Shown one piece after another: positions 11,433 through 19,762 of a DNA stretch of 64,000 nt (its first letter is position 1; every line of letters begins with the position of its first letter). Both the position numbers and the translations under genes were made by a program. Source of the DNA: Xenophilus aerolatus (GTDB lineage: Bacteria; Pseudomonadota; Gammaproteobacteria; Burkholderiales; Burkholderiaceae_C). The notes below the pieces were generated by a model. The model made no database searches. It was given only the letters and a program-made list of their open reading frames with translations, and was not told the DNA's origin. The stretch spans positions 868,001-932,000 of the forward strand of contig QAIB01000001.1 of NCBI GenBank assembly GCA_030418545.1, read 5' to 3'.

Positions 11433-12680
11433 TCAGCGCCTGACCAGCGGGCACCTCGACTCGGCCAGCGGCGAGAAGGCCTTGTCGCCCGGCACGGTCT
11501 GCAGCACCTTGTAGAGGTCCCAGGTGCTCTTCGATTCGGCGGGCGTCTTCACCTGCACCAGCAGCATGTCGTGGACCATCTTGCCGTCGGCGCGCAGCTG
11601 GCCGTTGCGGATCACCGCGTCGTCGAACTTCATCGTGCGCAGCTTCGCGACCACCGCGTCCACCTCGTCGGTGCCCGTGGCCTCGATGGCCTTGAGGTAG
11701 TTCAGCACGGCCGAGTACACGGCCGCCTGCATCATGGTCGGCATCTTCTTGTGCACGGCGAAGAAGCGCTGGCCGAAGGCGCGGGCGCGGTCGTCCATGT
11801 CCCAGTAGAAGCCGTTGGTCAGCACCATGCCCTGCGCGTTCGCAAGGCCCATGGCCTGGACCTCGGTGATGAGCGACAGCAGCGGCGTGAAGGTCTGCTT
11901 GCCGCCGCGCACCATGCCGAACTGCGCCGCCTGCTTGACGGTGTTGAGCGTGTCCAGGCCCGAGTTGGCCATGGCGATGACCTGCGCGCCGGAGTTCTGC
12001 GCCGTGAGCAGGTAGGAGGACTGGTCCGACGAGTTGATCGGATGCCGCGAACTGCCCAGCACCTTGCCGCCCGACTTGTTGATGATGGCCGTGGCGTCCT
12101 TCTCGAGCGCGTTGCCGAAGGCGTAGTCGGCCGTGATGAAGTACCAGCTCGTCAGGCCCCGGGCGATCAGCGCCGGCACGGTGGTGTTCGACAGCGCGTA
12201 GGTGTCGTACATCCAGTGCACGCTGCGCGCGGTGCACTGGTCGTCGCTGATGGTGGAGGCGCCGGCACCGGTGACCATGGCGAAGCGCTTCTTCTCGTCG
12301 GCGATGCGCGTCACGGCCAGCGCCACGTTGGAGTAGGTGAGGTCGGTGATCATGTCGACCTGCTGCTGGTCGAACCACTCGCGCACCTTCGTGGCGCCGA
12401 TGTCGGTCTTGCCCTGCGAATCAGCCGACACCAGCTCGATCGGCATGCCCAGGACCTTGCGGTCCTTGCTGAACTCGTCGATGGCCAGTTGCGCCGCCAC
12501 GATCGAGCCCTTGCCTGCGTTCTCGCTCGACACGCCCGACAGGTCGGTGAGCACGCCGATCTTGACCACGTTGTCGGAGATGCGCGGCGGCGAGGCCGGC
12601 TGGGCAAGCGCGGCGGACGAGAGGGCGAGCAGGGCGGCGGACGCGAGCGCGTGCCGCAGCCGCAAGGGGATGCATGGCAT
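11433..12680 (-). CDS. ABC transporter substrate-binding protein (branched-chain amino acid type)
   Basis: Periplasmic binding protein of 415 residues in the LivK/amide-urea class (Peripla_BP_6). The signal peptide ALASAALLALSSAALAQ precedes ISDNVVKIGVLTDLSGVSSE, the typical first strand, with SSYLLTAQNSGAQVIAMANS and FYWDMDDRARAFGQRFFAVH later. The family binds branched amino acids, amides or aromatic acids. No permease or ATPase genes are adjacent, so this is an orphan receptor that must share a transporter encoded elsewhere. Convergent with the unknown exported gene, 15 bp between stops. Ligand unknown. Confidence 0.92.
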   Translation of the reverse strand: MPCIPLRLRHALASAALLALSSAALAQPASPPRISDNVVKIGVLTDLSGVSSENAGKGSIVAAQLAIDEFSKDRKVLGMPIELVSADSQGKTDIGATKVREWFDQQQVDMITDLTYSNVALAVTRIADEKKRFAMVTGAGASTISDDQCTARSVHWMYDTYALSNTTVPALIARGLTSWYFITADYAFGNALEKDATAIINKSGGKVLGSSRHPINSSDQSSYLLTAQNSGAQVIAMANSGLDTLNTVKQAAQFGMVRGGKQTFTPLLSLITEVQAMGLANAQGMVLTNGFYWDMDDRARAFGQRFFAVHKKMPTMMQAAVYSAVLNYLKAIEATGTDEVDAVVAKLRTMKFDDAVIRNGQLRADGKMVHDMLLVQVKTPAESKSTWDLYKVLQTVPGDKAFSPLAESRCPLVRR

Positions 12681-12769
12681 GGGAGTGTCTCCTTCGTTGT
12701 CGTTTGAAAAGGCGCGCGCCAGTCTACGGGAGCGGGTGCGCGGCCGCTGTCGCCCGTGGGCAGAACGCG

Positions 12770-12836
12770 CTTAAGAAGTTCTTAGGAAGCCGTTAAGCAA
12801 TTCTTAGCGGCGCGTCGCGGGCGGCGTTCCTAGACT
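12770..12836 (+). promoter_or_regulatory. PmrA/QseB-like 11-bp repeat box and -10 of the hemerythrin gene
   Basis: Four hexamers in exact 11-bp register: CTTAAG at 12770, CTTAGG at 12781, GTTAAG at 12792 and CTTAGC at 12803. The arrangement CTTAAG-N5-CTTAAG is the known box of PmrA/QseB-type OmpR-family response regulators; here it is doubled. A -10-like TAGACT follows at 12831-12836, 22 bases after the last hexamer, with no good -35, as expected of an activated promoter. The hemerythrin ATG is 74 bp further on. The repeats are seen directly; the regulator is inferred and is not in this window. Confidence 0.65.
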
Positions 12837-12910
12837 GCCTTCCAGCAGCCCACGAGGCCTGTCGCCGCGGCGAAGCTGCCCTCCAGAAACCGACAACGGA
12901 AAAGCACACC

Positions 12911-13654
12911 ATGCACATCGACAAGAACGAACTGCAGGCCGTCGCCTGCACCTCCGGCGCTGCCGCCCAGCGTTTCGACATCTACGCCGGCATCCACAAG
13001 GCGCTGCGCGCGCTAATGGCCGACACCTTGCTGACCCTGGGCCGTCTGGACCCGGACGACAGCTTCGAGCTGGCCGACGGCACGCAGCGCCTGTTGCAAC
13101 TGCTGGACTTCTGCCGCAGCCATCTGGGCCACGAGAACGCCTTCATCCACACGGCCATGGAAGCACGCGCGCCCGGCGCCAGCGAGGCCATCGCGCACGA
13201 GCATGCGCAGCACGAGGCGGCCATCGCACGCCTGGCCGCCCAGGCCACCGGTCTGCTGCATGCGCCGCCCGAAGCCCGCGCCGCCGGCGTGCTGGCGCTC
13301 TACCGCGAGACCTCGCTCTTCGTCGCGCACAACTTCGAGCACATGCATGTCGAGGAGACGGCGCACAACGCGGTGCTCTGGGCCCGCTACACCGACGCCG
13401 AACTGGTCGCCATCCACGATGCGCTGGTAGCCTCGATCCCGCCGCACGAGATGATGTTCACGCTGCGCTGGCTGGTTCCGTTCATGAACCCGGCCGAGCG
13501 GGCCGCGATGCTGCGCGACATGCAGGCCCATGCGCCGGCGCCGGCCTTCGCCGCGGCGCTGGACGTGGTGCGCCCGCACCTGAGCGAGCGCGAGTGGGCC
13601 AAGCTGTCGGCGGCACTGGGCCTGCCGCCGGCGCCCGGCCTGGTCGCCGCCTGA
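12911..13654 (+). CDS. Hemerythrin-domain protein
   Basis: Cytoplasmic protein of 247 residues with a hemerythrin-like four-helix domain expected to hold a non-haem di-iron site. Candidate ligands: His29 (GIHKAL), His71/His74-Glu75 with His80 (HLGHENAFIH), the HEHAQHE cluster near residues 96-102, and His140/His144/Glu148 (AHNFEHMHVEE). The C-terminal 90 residues (PHEMMFTLRWLVPFMNPAER onward) form a second helical part that occurs with this domain in proteobacteria. Likely roles are O2, NO or iron sensing or protection. It is convergent with a split-barrel/GAF regulator, 19 bp between stops, and has an unusual 11-bp repeat box upstream. Confidence 0.9.
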   Translation: MHIDKNELQAVACTSGAAAQRFDIYAGIHKALRALMADTLLTLGRLDPDDSFELADGTQRLLQLLDFCRSHLGHENAFIHTAMEARAPGASEAIAHEHAQHEAAIARLAAQATGLLHAPPEARAAGVLALYRETSLFVAHNFEHMHVEETAHNAVLWARYTDAELVAIHDALVASIPPHEMMFTLRWLVPFMNPAERAAMLRDMQAHAPAPAFAAALDVVRPHLSEREWAKLSAALGLPPAPGLVAA

Positions 13655-13673
13655 GGCGGGCGCGGCGCGCGCT

Positions 13674-15014
13674 TCAGCCTGCCTCGTCGAGGCGCACCGG
13701 CCGGGCCACGCGCAGCGCGAAGCGGCCGCGGCCGGTCTTCTCGATGCGCAGGGCCGGGCACTGCTCGGCCAGGCGGCGCTGGAGCAGCAGCAGCCGGGCC
13801 TCCAGGTTGTCGGCGACATCGGGCAGGCCCAGCGAGCCGTCCAGGCGCAGCTCGCGGTTGCTGAATTCGGTGCGGCCCTGGCCGGCGTACTCCCGCAGCA
13901 GCTTGCACAGGATGGCGCCGGCCACGCCCTTGATGAGGTACTGGCCGTCGATGAACACGCTGTCGTTCACCGGGTAGCGGCGCACCTGCAGCGGCGCGCC
14001 GTCGACAGGCGCGCGTGCCGGCGGCTGCGCAGTGGCCTCCGCGGCAGGCTCGGCCGCGGCCTGCAGCAGGTCCAGCGCGGTACCCAGGTGGCCGGCGATG
14101 GCGGCCAGCGCATCCTCGTCCTCGAAACCGAAGGCCATGCCGCATTCGCTCTCGGCGAACAGCACGCCCAGCAGCCGCCCGGCCGAGACGATCGGGAGGG
14201 CGACCTGGCTGCGTGGCTGCGCCAGGCCCGGAAAGGGGATCTCCACTTCCAGAAGTTCGGGCGCATCGGCCTGCACGCTCGTGCGGAAGGCGTGGCTGTA
14301 GCTCGCCGCGTTGGTCATGTGGCCGATGCGCACCGCGGTGCGTTCGCGCGCGGCGACGCCAATCACGCCGTGGCCGACCGGGATTTCCGAGCCCACCCCC
14401 GAGCTCGCGTAGCCGGTGCTGGCCAGCGTGTAGAGGCGGTCGGTCGCCGGGTCGTGCATCAGCACCATGGCATGGCCGATGCCCAGCGCGTCGGTGAGCA
14501 CTGCCAGCGCGCCCTGCAGCAGCTCGTCGGTGGCGGTGCAGCGCGTGAAGCCGTCCGCGGCGCGGCGCACCGCTGCCAGCAGCCCGCTGCGCGGCGGCGG
14601 TGCAGGCAGTTGCTCGCCCTCGACCGCCTCGACCGACTCCACGCGGTAGACGTCGGCGCCCCGCAGGCGAAACACCGCGGCCATGCCCGAGTGCGACGCG
14701 ATGCCCGCGAGCTGGGCCTTCATGCCTTCGAACAGCGGCCCCCCGGTCTCGGTGCGCAGGTAGCGCACGTGCAGCCGGTGGAAGGCGGCGGTGCGCGGGT
14801 CCATCAGCAGCAGCGTGGCGAAGGGGTTGGCCAGGATGTTCTGCCGCGTCTTGTTGAAGAACTGGAAGGACAGGGCGACATGGCCGCCGTCGACATGGAA
14901 GACCTGCGAGATGTAGGCCACGTTGGGCGTGCCGTCGGCGGCGCAGGTGGCCATGATGGCCGGGATGGCGCCCTCGAAGCAGGCACGCAGGGCGGTGGTG
15001 GGGTCGCTGCTCAC
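13674..15014 (-). CDS. Split-barrel FMN-binding / GAF / winged-helix regulator
   Basis: Three-domain protein of 446 residues. Residues 1-130 are a pyridoxamine-phosphate-oxidase-like split barrel (AIMATCAADGTPNVAYISQV, NPFATLLLMDPRTAAFHRLH). Residues 155-325 are a GAF domain (ADGFTRCTATDELLQGALAV, AVRIGHMTNAASYSHAFRTS, GRLLGVLFAESECGMAFGFE). Residues 345-446 look like an OmpR-type winged helix (NRELRLDGSLGLPDVADNLE, then RLLLLQRRLAE and KTGRGRFAL). This suggests a one-component flavin/redox sensor with DNA output, as inference. Start is GTG at 15014, 10 bp after the stop of an upstream split-barrel gene, so the two form an operon. Confidence 0.85.
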   Translation of the reverse strand: MSSDPTTALRACFEGAIPAIMATCAADGTPNVAYISQVFHVDGGHVALSFQFFNKTRQNILANPFATLLLMDPRTAAFHRLHVRYLRTETGGPLFEGMKAQLAGIASHSGMAAVFRLRGADVYRVESVEAVEGEQLPAPPPRSGLLAAVRRAADGFTRCTATDELLQGALAVLTDALGIGHAMVLMHDPATDRLYTLASTGYASSGVGSEIPVGHGVIGVAARERTAVRIGHMTNAASYSHAFRTSVQADAPELLEVEIPFPGLAQPRSQVALPIVSAGRLLGVLFAESECGMAFGFEDEDALAAIAGHLGTALDLLQAAAEPAAEATAQPPARAPVDGAPLQVRRYPVNDSVFIDGQYLIKGVAGAILCKLLREYAGQGRTEFSNRELRLDGSLGLPDVADNLEARLLLLQRRLAEQCPALRIEKTGRGRFALRVARPVRLDEAG

Positions 15015-15024
15015 GGGGCGGCGC

Positions 15025-15519
15025 TCAGGCGGCGTGGGGCAGCGCCGTGCCAGCGCGCGGGCCGGGCGTCTGGTCGTAGGCCTCGGCGGGCGTGAAGCCG
15101 ATGGCGACCAGGTCGTCCAGCCGGTGCGCGAACATGGCATGCACGAAGGCCGGCCCGAAGCCGACGGCGCCGATCTCCTCTTCCATCGACGCGAGGTAGC
15201 GCCGCAGTGCGGGTGCATCCGCGTCACCGGCGGGCCGCAGCGTGGCCTGGCGGCCCTTGAGCTGGACGGTACGGTGGCTGAGGGGCTGGCTGAAGACCAC
15301 CGCCACCTCGCCGGTGGCCGCGATGTCGAGCAGCAACTGGCGCGACTGGCTGCGCGACACGAAAACGGTGACCTGCCCGCCGTCGGGCGAGATGGTCGCG
15401 CCCACGGCGCGCATCAGGCTGGGCCGCAGCGCCGCGTCCCGCGAGGCGACGATCGCCGAGACGCCCTTGTCGATCAGGGCGATGTGGTCGGGTGAGAGCA
15501 GGGCGGCGGGGGGCGGCAT
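15025..15519 (-). CDS. Pyridoxamine 5'-phosphate oxidase-like split-barrel protein
   Basis: Protein of 164 residues with a flavin-type split-barrel fold: GVSAIVASRDAALRPSLMRA near the N-terminus, then GGQVTVFVSRSQSRQLLLDI and GEVAVVFSQPLSHRTVQLKG. This is the pattern of small FMN- or haem-binding split-barrel proteins, not of true PdxH. The C-terminal helix (GPAFVHAMFAHRLDDLVAIG) is common in the group. It is transcribed just ahead of the three-domain regulator (10-bp gap), so the pair probably works together, perhaps as enzyme and sensor. Ligand unknown. Confidence 0.85.
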   Translation of the reverse strand: MPPPAALLSPDHIALIDKGVSAIVASRDAALRPSLMRAVGATISPDGGQVTVFVSRSQSRQLLLDIAATGEVAVVFSQPLSHRTVQLKGRQATLRPAGDADAPALRRYLASMEEEIGAVGFGPAFVHAMFAHRLDDLVAIGFTPAEAYDQTPGPRAGTALPHAA

Positions 15520-15651
15520 GGCACGTCGAGGGCGGTGCGACCGGAGCGCGGCGGATTGTCAATGAAAGTCACCGAGTCGTCGAATACTTCGAGCCGAAAA
15601 AGCCGCCAGCGCCCGCCGGTTGGGCGCGGGACGCTATCAAAAGACGAGCAT

Positions 15652-16626
15652 TCACCTCGCCAGGCCGGATGGCCGCACCAGCGGCGCAGGCGTGCGCAGG
15701 TGGCGCGTGGCGCCCGCCGTGCGCACCACGGCCGAGAGCAGCGACCGGAACCAGATGTGGCCCGGCGCGTGCTGCGTGCGGCCGTGCCACAACTGGTAGA
15801 AGCGCATGGGCGGGAAGTCGATGGGCGAGGGCACGATGGCCAGCGGCAGCATCGCCGCGTAGTGCTGGGCGAAGTGGCGGCTGGTGGTGAAGATCAGGTC
15901 GGTGCCCGGCAGAAGGTGCGGGGCCATGCCGAAGTAGGGCACCGTGACCGACGCGGTGCGCGCCATGCGCTGGGCCGCCAGCGAGGTCTCGACCACGCCG
16001 CGCTGCGTCATGCTGTAGAGCAGCGGCACGATGTGCGCGCCCTGCAGGTAGTCGGCCACCTTCATGCCGCCGGCCAGCGGGTGGTCGCGATCGACCAGGC
16101 AGACGATCTCGTCCTCCAGCAGCAGCGTGGTGCGCAGATGCTCCGGGGGTTGCGGCCAGTTGCCGATGACGACGTCGAGCTCGCCTTCGGCCAGCGCTTC
16201 CTCGAAGTCGTAGTCGGGCCCCAGCGGCTGCAGCAGCAGGCGCGCATTGGGCGCGGTGCCGCGCATGTAGTTGACGACGGCGGCCATCAGCGGCGGCGCC
16301 AGGTAGTCGGGTGTGCCGATGCGAAAGACCTGCTTGGTCGTCGCCGGCTCGAAGGCGGTGCCGGGCGCGAGCAGCACGTCGATCTCGCCCAGCACCACGC
16401 GCACCGAGACCTCGAGCTGCAGCGCGCGCTCGGTCGGCACCATGCGCTGCTTGTCCTTGACGAGCAGCGGGTCGCCGAAGATCTCGCGCAGGCGCTTGAG
16501 CGCGGTGCTGATCGCGGGCTGGGACTGGTTCAGGCGCGTGGCCGTGCGCGAGACGCTGCGCTCGCGCATCAGGATGCTGAAGACGCGCAGCAGGTAGGTG
16601 TCGAAGGGATCGTCGGGACGGGACAT
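15652..16626 (-). CDS. LysR-family regulator of the adjacent Bug receptor gene
   Basis: LysR-type transcription factor of 324 residues. Helix-turn-helix at about 20-45 (RERSVSRTATRLNQSQPAIS) followed by LKRLREIFGDPLLVKDKQRM, then a substrate-binding domain resembling the NahR/NodD/LinR group (IGTPDYLAPPLMAAVVNYMR, LDVVIGNWPQPPEHLRTTLL). It is divergent from a TctC/Bug receptor gene across a 162-bp gap, the classical layout for a LysR activator and its target. Inducer is unknown but probably the carboxylate bound by that receptor. Confidence 0.92.
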   Translation of the reverse strand: MSRPDDPFDTYLLRVFSILMRERSVSRTATRLNQSQPAISTALKRLREIFGDPLLVKDKQRMVPTERALQLEVSVRVVLGEIDVLLAPGTAFEPATTKQVFRIGTPDYLAPPLMAAVVNYMRGTAPNARLLLQPLGPDYDFEEALAEGELDVVIGNWPQPPEHLRTTLLLEDEIVCLVDRDHPLAGGMKVADYLQGAHIVPLLYSMTQRGVVETSLAAQRMARTASVTVPYFGMAPHLLPGTDLIFTTSRHFAQHYAAMLPLAIVPSPIDFPPMRFYQLWHGRTQHAPGHIWFRSLLSAVVRTAGATRHLRTPAPLVRPSGLAR

Positions 16627-16714
16627 GGATCGGTCGGGTGCACAGCTTTGGTGCCGGGGCGGCCCGGAACGAATGCCAAAGGCCTCGCATCCGGCCCCTT
16701 CTGCTATGCCGTTC

Positions 16715-16730
16715 ATTCGGCTTGGGCAAT
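16715..16730. promoter_or_regulatory. Candidate LysR site (T-N11-A)
   Basis: ATTCGGCTTGGGCAAT has ATT/AAT ends and fits the T-N11-A rule for LysR proteins. It lies near the middle of the gap between the divergent LysR and Bug genes. Symmetry of the interior is weak, so this is a candidate only. Confidence 0.3.
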
Positions 16731-16788
16731 TGGCGTGCCCGTGCGCGCTTTCGAGAATCCCGGGCATTGCCCTTGCTCTGGTGCCACC

Positions 16789-17781
16789 ATGCCTTCGTCC
16801 TTCGCTCCGTCCCTTCCCCTGTCGCGCCGCGGCGCCCTGCGCCTGCTGGGCGCGGGTGGCCTCGCGTCCCTCGGCCTGCCTGCCTTCGCGCAGTGGCCCG
16901 ACAAGCCGATCAAGATCGTCGTCACCTTCCCGCCCGGCGGCTCGAGCGACATCCTGGCGCGCATCGTGGGCGAGCAGCTGGCCCGCAAGCTCGGCCAGCC
17001 GGTGGTCATCGACAACCGGCCCGGCGCCGGCGGCACCATCGGTGGCCAGATCGTGGCCACGGCGCCGGCCGACGGCTACACCCTGATGCTGTCGAACACC
17101 ACGCCGATCGCGCTCGGGCCCTTCACGCTCGAGAAGGCACCCTACGACCCGGTGGCCGCCTTCACGCACATCGCCTACCTGGGCTCGGCCCCGCTGGTCG
17201 TCATGGCCAGCAAGGAATCCGGCATCAAGAGCTTCGGCGAGCTGCTGGCCAAGGCACAGAAGGAGCGCGTGGACTTCGGTTCCGGCGGCCCCGGCTCGGT
17301 CGGCCACATCCACGGCGAGCTGACGCGCAAGGTCACGGGCGCCAACCTGGTGCACGTGCCCTACCGCGGCGGTGCCCCGATGACCACCGACCTGCTGGCC
17401 GGGATCATCCCGGTCGGCATCGACGTCATCACCGCCTATGTGCAGTATTTCAAGACCGGCCAGCTGGTGCCGCTGGCGGTGACGAGCACGGCGCGCTCGC
17501 CGCTGATGCCCGAGGTGCCGACGGTGGTGGAACTCGGCCAAGCCAAGCTGGTGCTGGAGAACTTCTTCGGCCTCTCCGGCCCGGCGAAGCTGCCCGCGGA
17601 CATGGTCGCCAGGCTCAATGCGGCCTGCAACGAGGTGCTGGTCATGCCCGAGGTGCAGAAGAAGATGGTCGACCTCGGCATCGTCGGCAAGCCCGAGACC
17701 ACGGCGAGATTCGACAGCTTCGTGAAGGAGCAGGTCGGGGTGCTGGGGCCGACCGTCAAAGGCGCCGGCATCAAACTCTGA
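16789..17781 (+). CDS. Bug/TctC-family tricarboxylate-type binding protein
   Basis: Periplasmic receptor of 330 residues in the Bug (TctC) family. An N-terminal signal with twin arginines (SRRGALRLLGAGGLASLGLP) precedes the mature QWPDKPIKIVVTFPPGGSSD, whose PPGG loop is the family mark, followed by VIDNRPGAGGTIGGQIVATA and PADGYTLML. Such proteins bind carboxylates or amides with high affinity; most in Burkholderiales are orphans without the TctA/TctB membrane subunits, as here. It is divergent from a LysR regulator. Ligand unknown. Confidence 0.95.
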   Translation: MPSSFAPSLPLSRRGALRLLGAGGLASLGLPAFAQWPDKPIKIVVTFPPGGSSDILARIVGEQLARKLGQPVVIDNRPGAGGTIGGQIVATAPADGYTLMLSNTTPIALGPFTLEKAPYDPVAAFTHIAYLGSAPLVVMASKESGIKSFGELLAKAQKERVDFGSGGPGSVGHIHGELTRKVTGANLVHVPYRGGAPMTTDLLAGIIPVGIDVITAYVQYFKTGQLVPLAVTSTARSPLMPEVPTVVELGQAKLVLENFFGLSGPAKLPADMVARLNAACNEVLVMPEVQKKMVDLGIVGKPETTARFDSFVKEQVGVLGPTVKGAGIKL

Positions 17782-17787
17782 CCACGG

Positions 17788-18396
17788 CTACGCGTCGTCG
17801 GCGCACTCCATGGCGTAGAGCGGCACCTCGCAGTCGCGGCTGAGCCAGACGCCGCCGCCCGCGTGCCTGAAGTTCGGCGCGAGGCCGCGCCGGTAGGCCT
17901 CGGCACGGTGCCGGAAGAGGCGCGGGTCGGTCAGCGTGTCGTCCACGATGTCGTTCTCGTAGTCCTCGCGCGTGACCACCTCCAGGTACAGCGCGCCGCG
18001 CGTGAGCGTGCCCAGGTTGCGCAGCGCGCGCTTGAGGTCTGCCGGGCTGAGGTACGCCAGCACGCCCTGGCAGATCACGAGGTCGAAGGGCTCGCGCGTC
18101 GTGTAATCCACCACCGAGCCCTGTGTCCAGCCGTAGCGCTGGCACAGGTACTCGCTGATCTCCACGCCGTGGAACTGCGCCTGCGGGAACTGACGCGCCA
18201 CGATGTCGCGCCACAGCCCGATGCCGCAGCCCACATCGAGCACGCGCTGCACCGGCACGCGCAGGTATTGCAGGTAGCTGCACACGAAGGCGCCTAGGCG
18301 CTCGACGTGCTGCGGGTCCGACACCCGCGTCTTCTGGTCGAAGTAGAAGCGCTCGTAGTAGGCCGCGTCGAAGAGGGCGGCGTCGGCCGATTGCAT
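17788..18396 (-). CDS. Class I SAM-dependent methyltransferase
   Basis: Small methyltransferase of 202 residues. The SAM-binding motif I VLDVGCGIGLWRD is at about residues 52-64, motif II is in FHGVEISEYLCQRYG, and CQGVLAYLSPADLKRALRNL matches the post-motif region of trans-aconitate/ubiquinone-type methyltransferases. No substrate-specific insert can be seen. It lies 35 bp after the RlmN-like gene on the same strand and 6 bp from the convergent Bug receptor stop. Substrate unknown. Confidence 0.9.
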   Translation of the reverse strand: MQSADAALFDAAYYERFYFDQKTRVSDPQHVERLGAFVCSYLQYLRVPVQRVLDVGCGIGLWRDIVARQFPQAQFHGVEISEYLCQRYGWTQGSVVDYTTREPFDLVICQGVLAYLSPADLKRALRNLGTLTRGALYLEVVTREDYENDIVDDTLTDPRLFRHRAEAYRRGLAPNFRHAGGGVWLSRDCEVPLYAMECADDA

Positions 18397-18431
18397 GCCT
18401 GGGTTCCTTTCGATGGCGAAGGCGGGGGATT

Positions 18432-19490
18432 TCAGGGCGCGGCACGGTGTCGTGCGGCATCCGCGACGGCGATGCGCCGCAGCGGCTGCGCGAGGCCGAG
18501 GGTCCGTGCCCGCAACTGCCCGCAGCCGCCATCGATGTCCTGCCCGGCCGAGTCACGCAGCTTGGTGAGGATGCCGCGCTCGTGCAGCGTGCGCGCGAAG
18601 GCGCGGCAGCGCTCCCAGCCCGGCCGGCCGAAGCCCGCGCCCTCGACCTCGTTGAAGGGGATGACGTTGAGCACGCCGTACTTGCCTCGGAGCAGGCGCA
18701 CGAGGCCGTCGAGTTCTTCCTCGCCGTCGTTGACGCCGTCCAGCAGGGTCCACTGGTACTGGATCGGGTAGCCGGTGGCGCGTGCATAGCCTTCGGCGGC
18801 GGCGACCAGTTCCTCCGGGCTCAGCTCGGGGGCGCGCGGCAGCAGCTCGCGGCGCAGGCCGGCGCGCGTGGTGTGCAGCGACACCGCGAGGGCCGGCCGC
18901 ACCTGCTGGCGATGCAGCCGCTCGAAGGCGCGCGGATCGCCGACGGTGGAGAAGACGAGGTTCTTGTGGCCCACGTTGCCCGCCGTGCCGAGGAAGTCGA
19001 TGGCCTCCAGCACGTTGTCGAGGTTGTGGGCCGGCTCGCCCATGCCCATGAAGACCACCTTGCGCACCGGCCGCCGCGCGCGGGCGAGCGCCACCTGCGC
19101 CACGATCTCGGCACTGCCGACCTGGCGCAGCAGCCCGTCGCGGCCGGTCATGCAGAAGCGGCAGCCGACCGCGCAGCCGACCTGCGTCGACACGCACAGC
19201 CCGTCGCGCGGCAGCAGGACGCTTTCCACGGCCTGGCCGTCTGCCAGTGCCACCAGCAGGCGCTCCGAGCCGTCGGCGCCGGTGTGGGCGCTGCGCAGCC
19301 GCGCCAGGCCCGCGAGTTCGGCCTCGATGCCGGGCAGGGCGGCCAGCAGCGGGGCGGGAAAGAAGGTCGACGGCCGGCGGCGGCCGCTCTCGCGCGCCAG
19401 CGCATGCGACCAGTTGCGCAGGATGCGCTGCTCGTGGCTGGGGCCGGCCCCCGCATCGCGCAGGCGCTGTCGCAGTTGGTGGAGTTTCAT
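18432..19490 (-). CDS. RlmN-like radical SAM RNA methyltransferase
   Basis: Class A radical SAM methyltransferase of 352 residues. The cluster cysteines are Cys106, Cys110 and Cys113 in CAVGCRFC. The two cysteines that carry and release the methyl group in RlmN are both kept, as Cys99 (GLCVSTQ) and Cys323 (GGCGQL). MGMGEPAHNLDNV and the SLHTT segment also match. RlmN methylates C2 of A2503 in 23S rRNA and of A37 in some tRNAs. The N-terminal domain is shorter and more divergent than in housekeeping RlmN, so this may be a second paralog or a Cfr-like relative. The GCGGT-type C-terminus is alanine-rich. Confidence 0.88.
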   Translation of the reverse strand: MKLHQLRQRLRDAGAGPSHEQRILRNWSHALARESGRRRPSTFFPAPLLAALPGIEAELAGLARLRSAHTGADGSERLLVALADGQAVESVLLPRDGLCVSTQVGCAVGCRFCMTGRDGLLRQVGSAEIVAQVALARARRPVRKVVFMGMGEPAHNLDNVLEAIDFLGTAGNVGHKNLVFSTVGDPRAFERLHRQQVRPALAVSLHTTRAGLRRELLPRAPELSPEELVAAAEGYARATGYPIQYQWTLLDGVNDGEEELDGLVRLLRGKYGVLNVIPFNEVEGAGFGRPGWERCRAFARTLHERGILTKLRDSAGQDIDGGCGQLRARTLGLAQPLRRIAVADAARHRAAP

Positions 19491-19639
19491 GGGTGGTGGA
19501 ACGCGCCGGGCCGCGGCGGCGCCTCGATGCCGGCGGCGCCGCCCACATCGTGGAGCGTGTGCGGCCATTGTCCATGCACGCGCGGACCCAAGGGTTTGTC
19601 CGACGCCGGGGCGCTTGCGCTTGCACGGGTGCATTCCCA

Positions 19640-19655
19640 TAATTACCGGTAATTA
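19640..19655. promoter_or_regulatory. Perfect palindrome, probable GntR operator
   Basis: TAATTACCGGTAATTA is a perfect 16-bp palindrome and strikingly AT-rich against its surroundings. It lies 107 bp before the GntR regulator gene that heads the malonate cluster. FadR-subgroup GntR proteins bind short dyads with a GT-N-AC type core; here GGTAAT/ATTACC arms would suit. Autoregulation is inferred. Confidence 0.65.
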
Positions 19656-19762
19656 CAGGCGCCTCTCCCCGCATCGACTTCCGTAGGCAGGGGCGCCCTG
19701 ATCTTCGACGCATCGCGGGCTTCTGGCCGCGTCGCGTCCTGCCGCTGGAGCCCGTCACCGCC

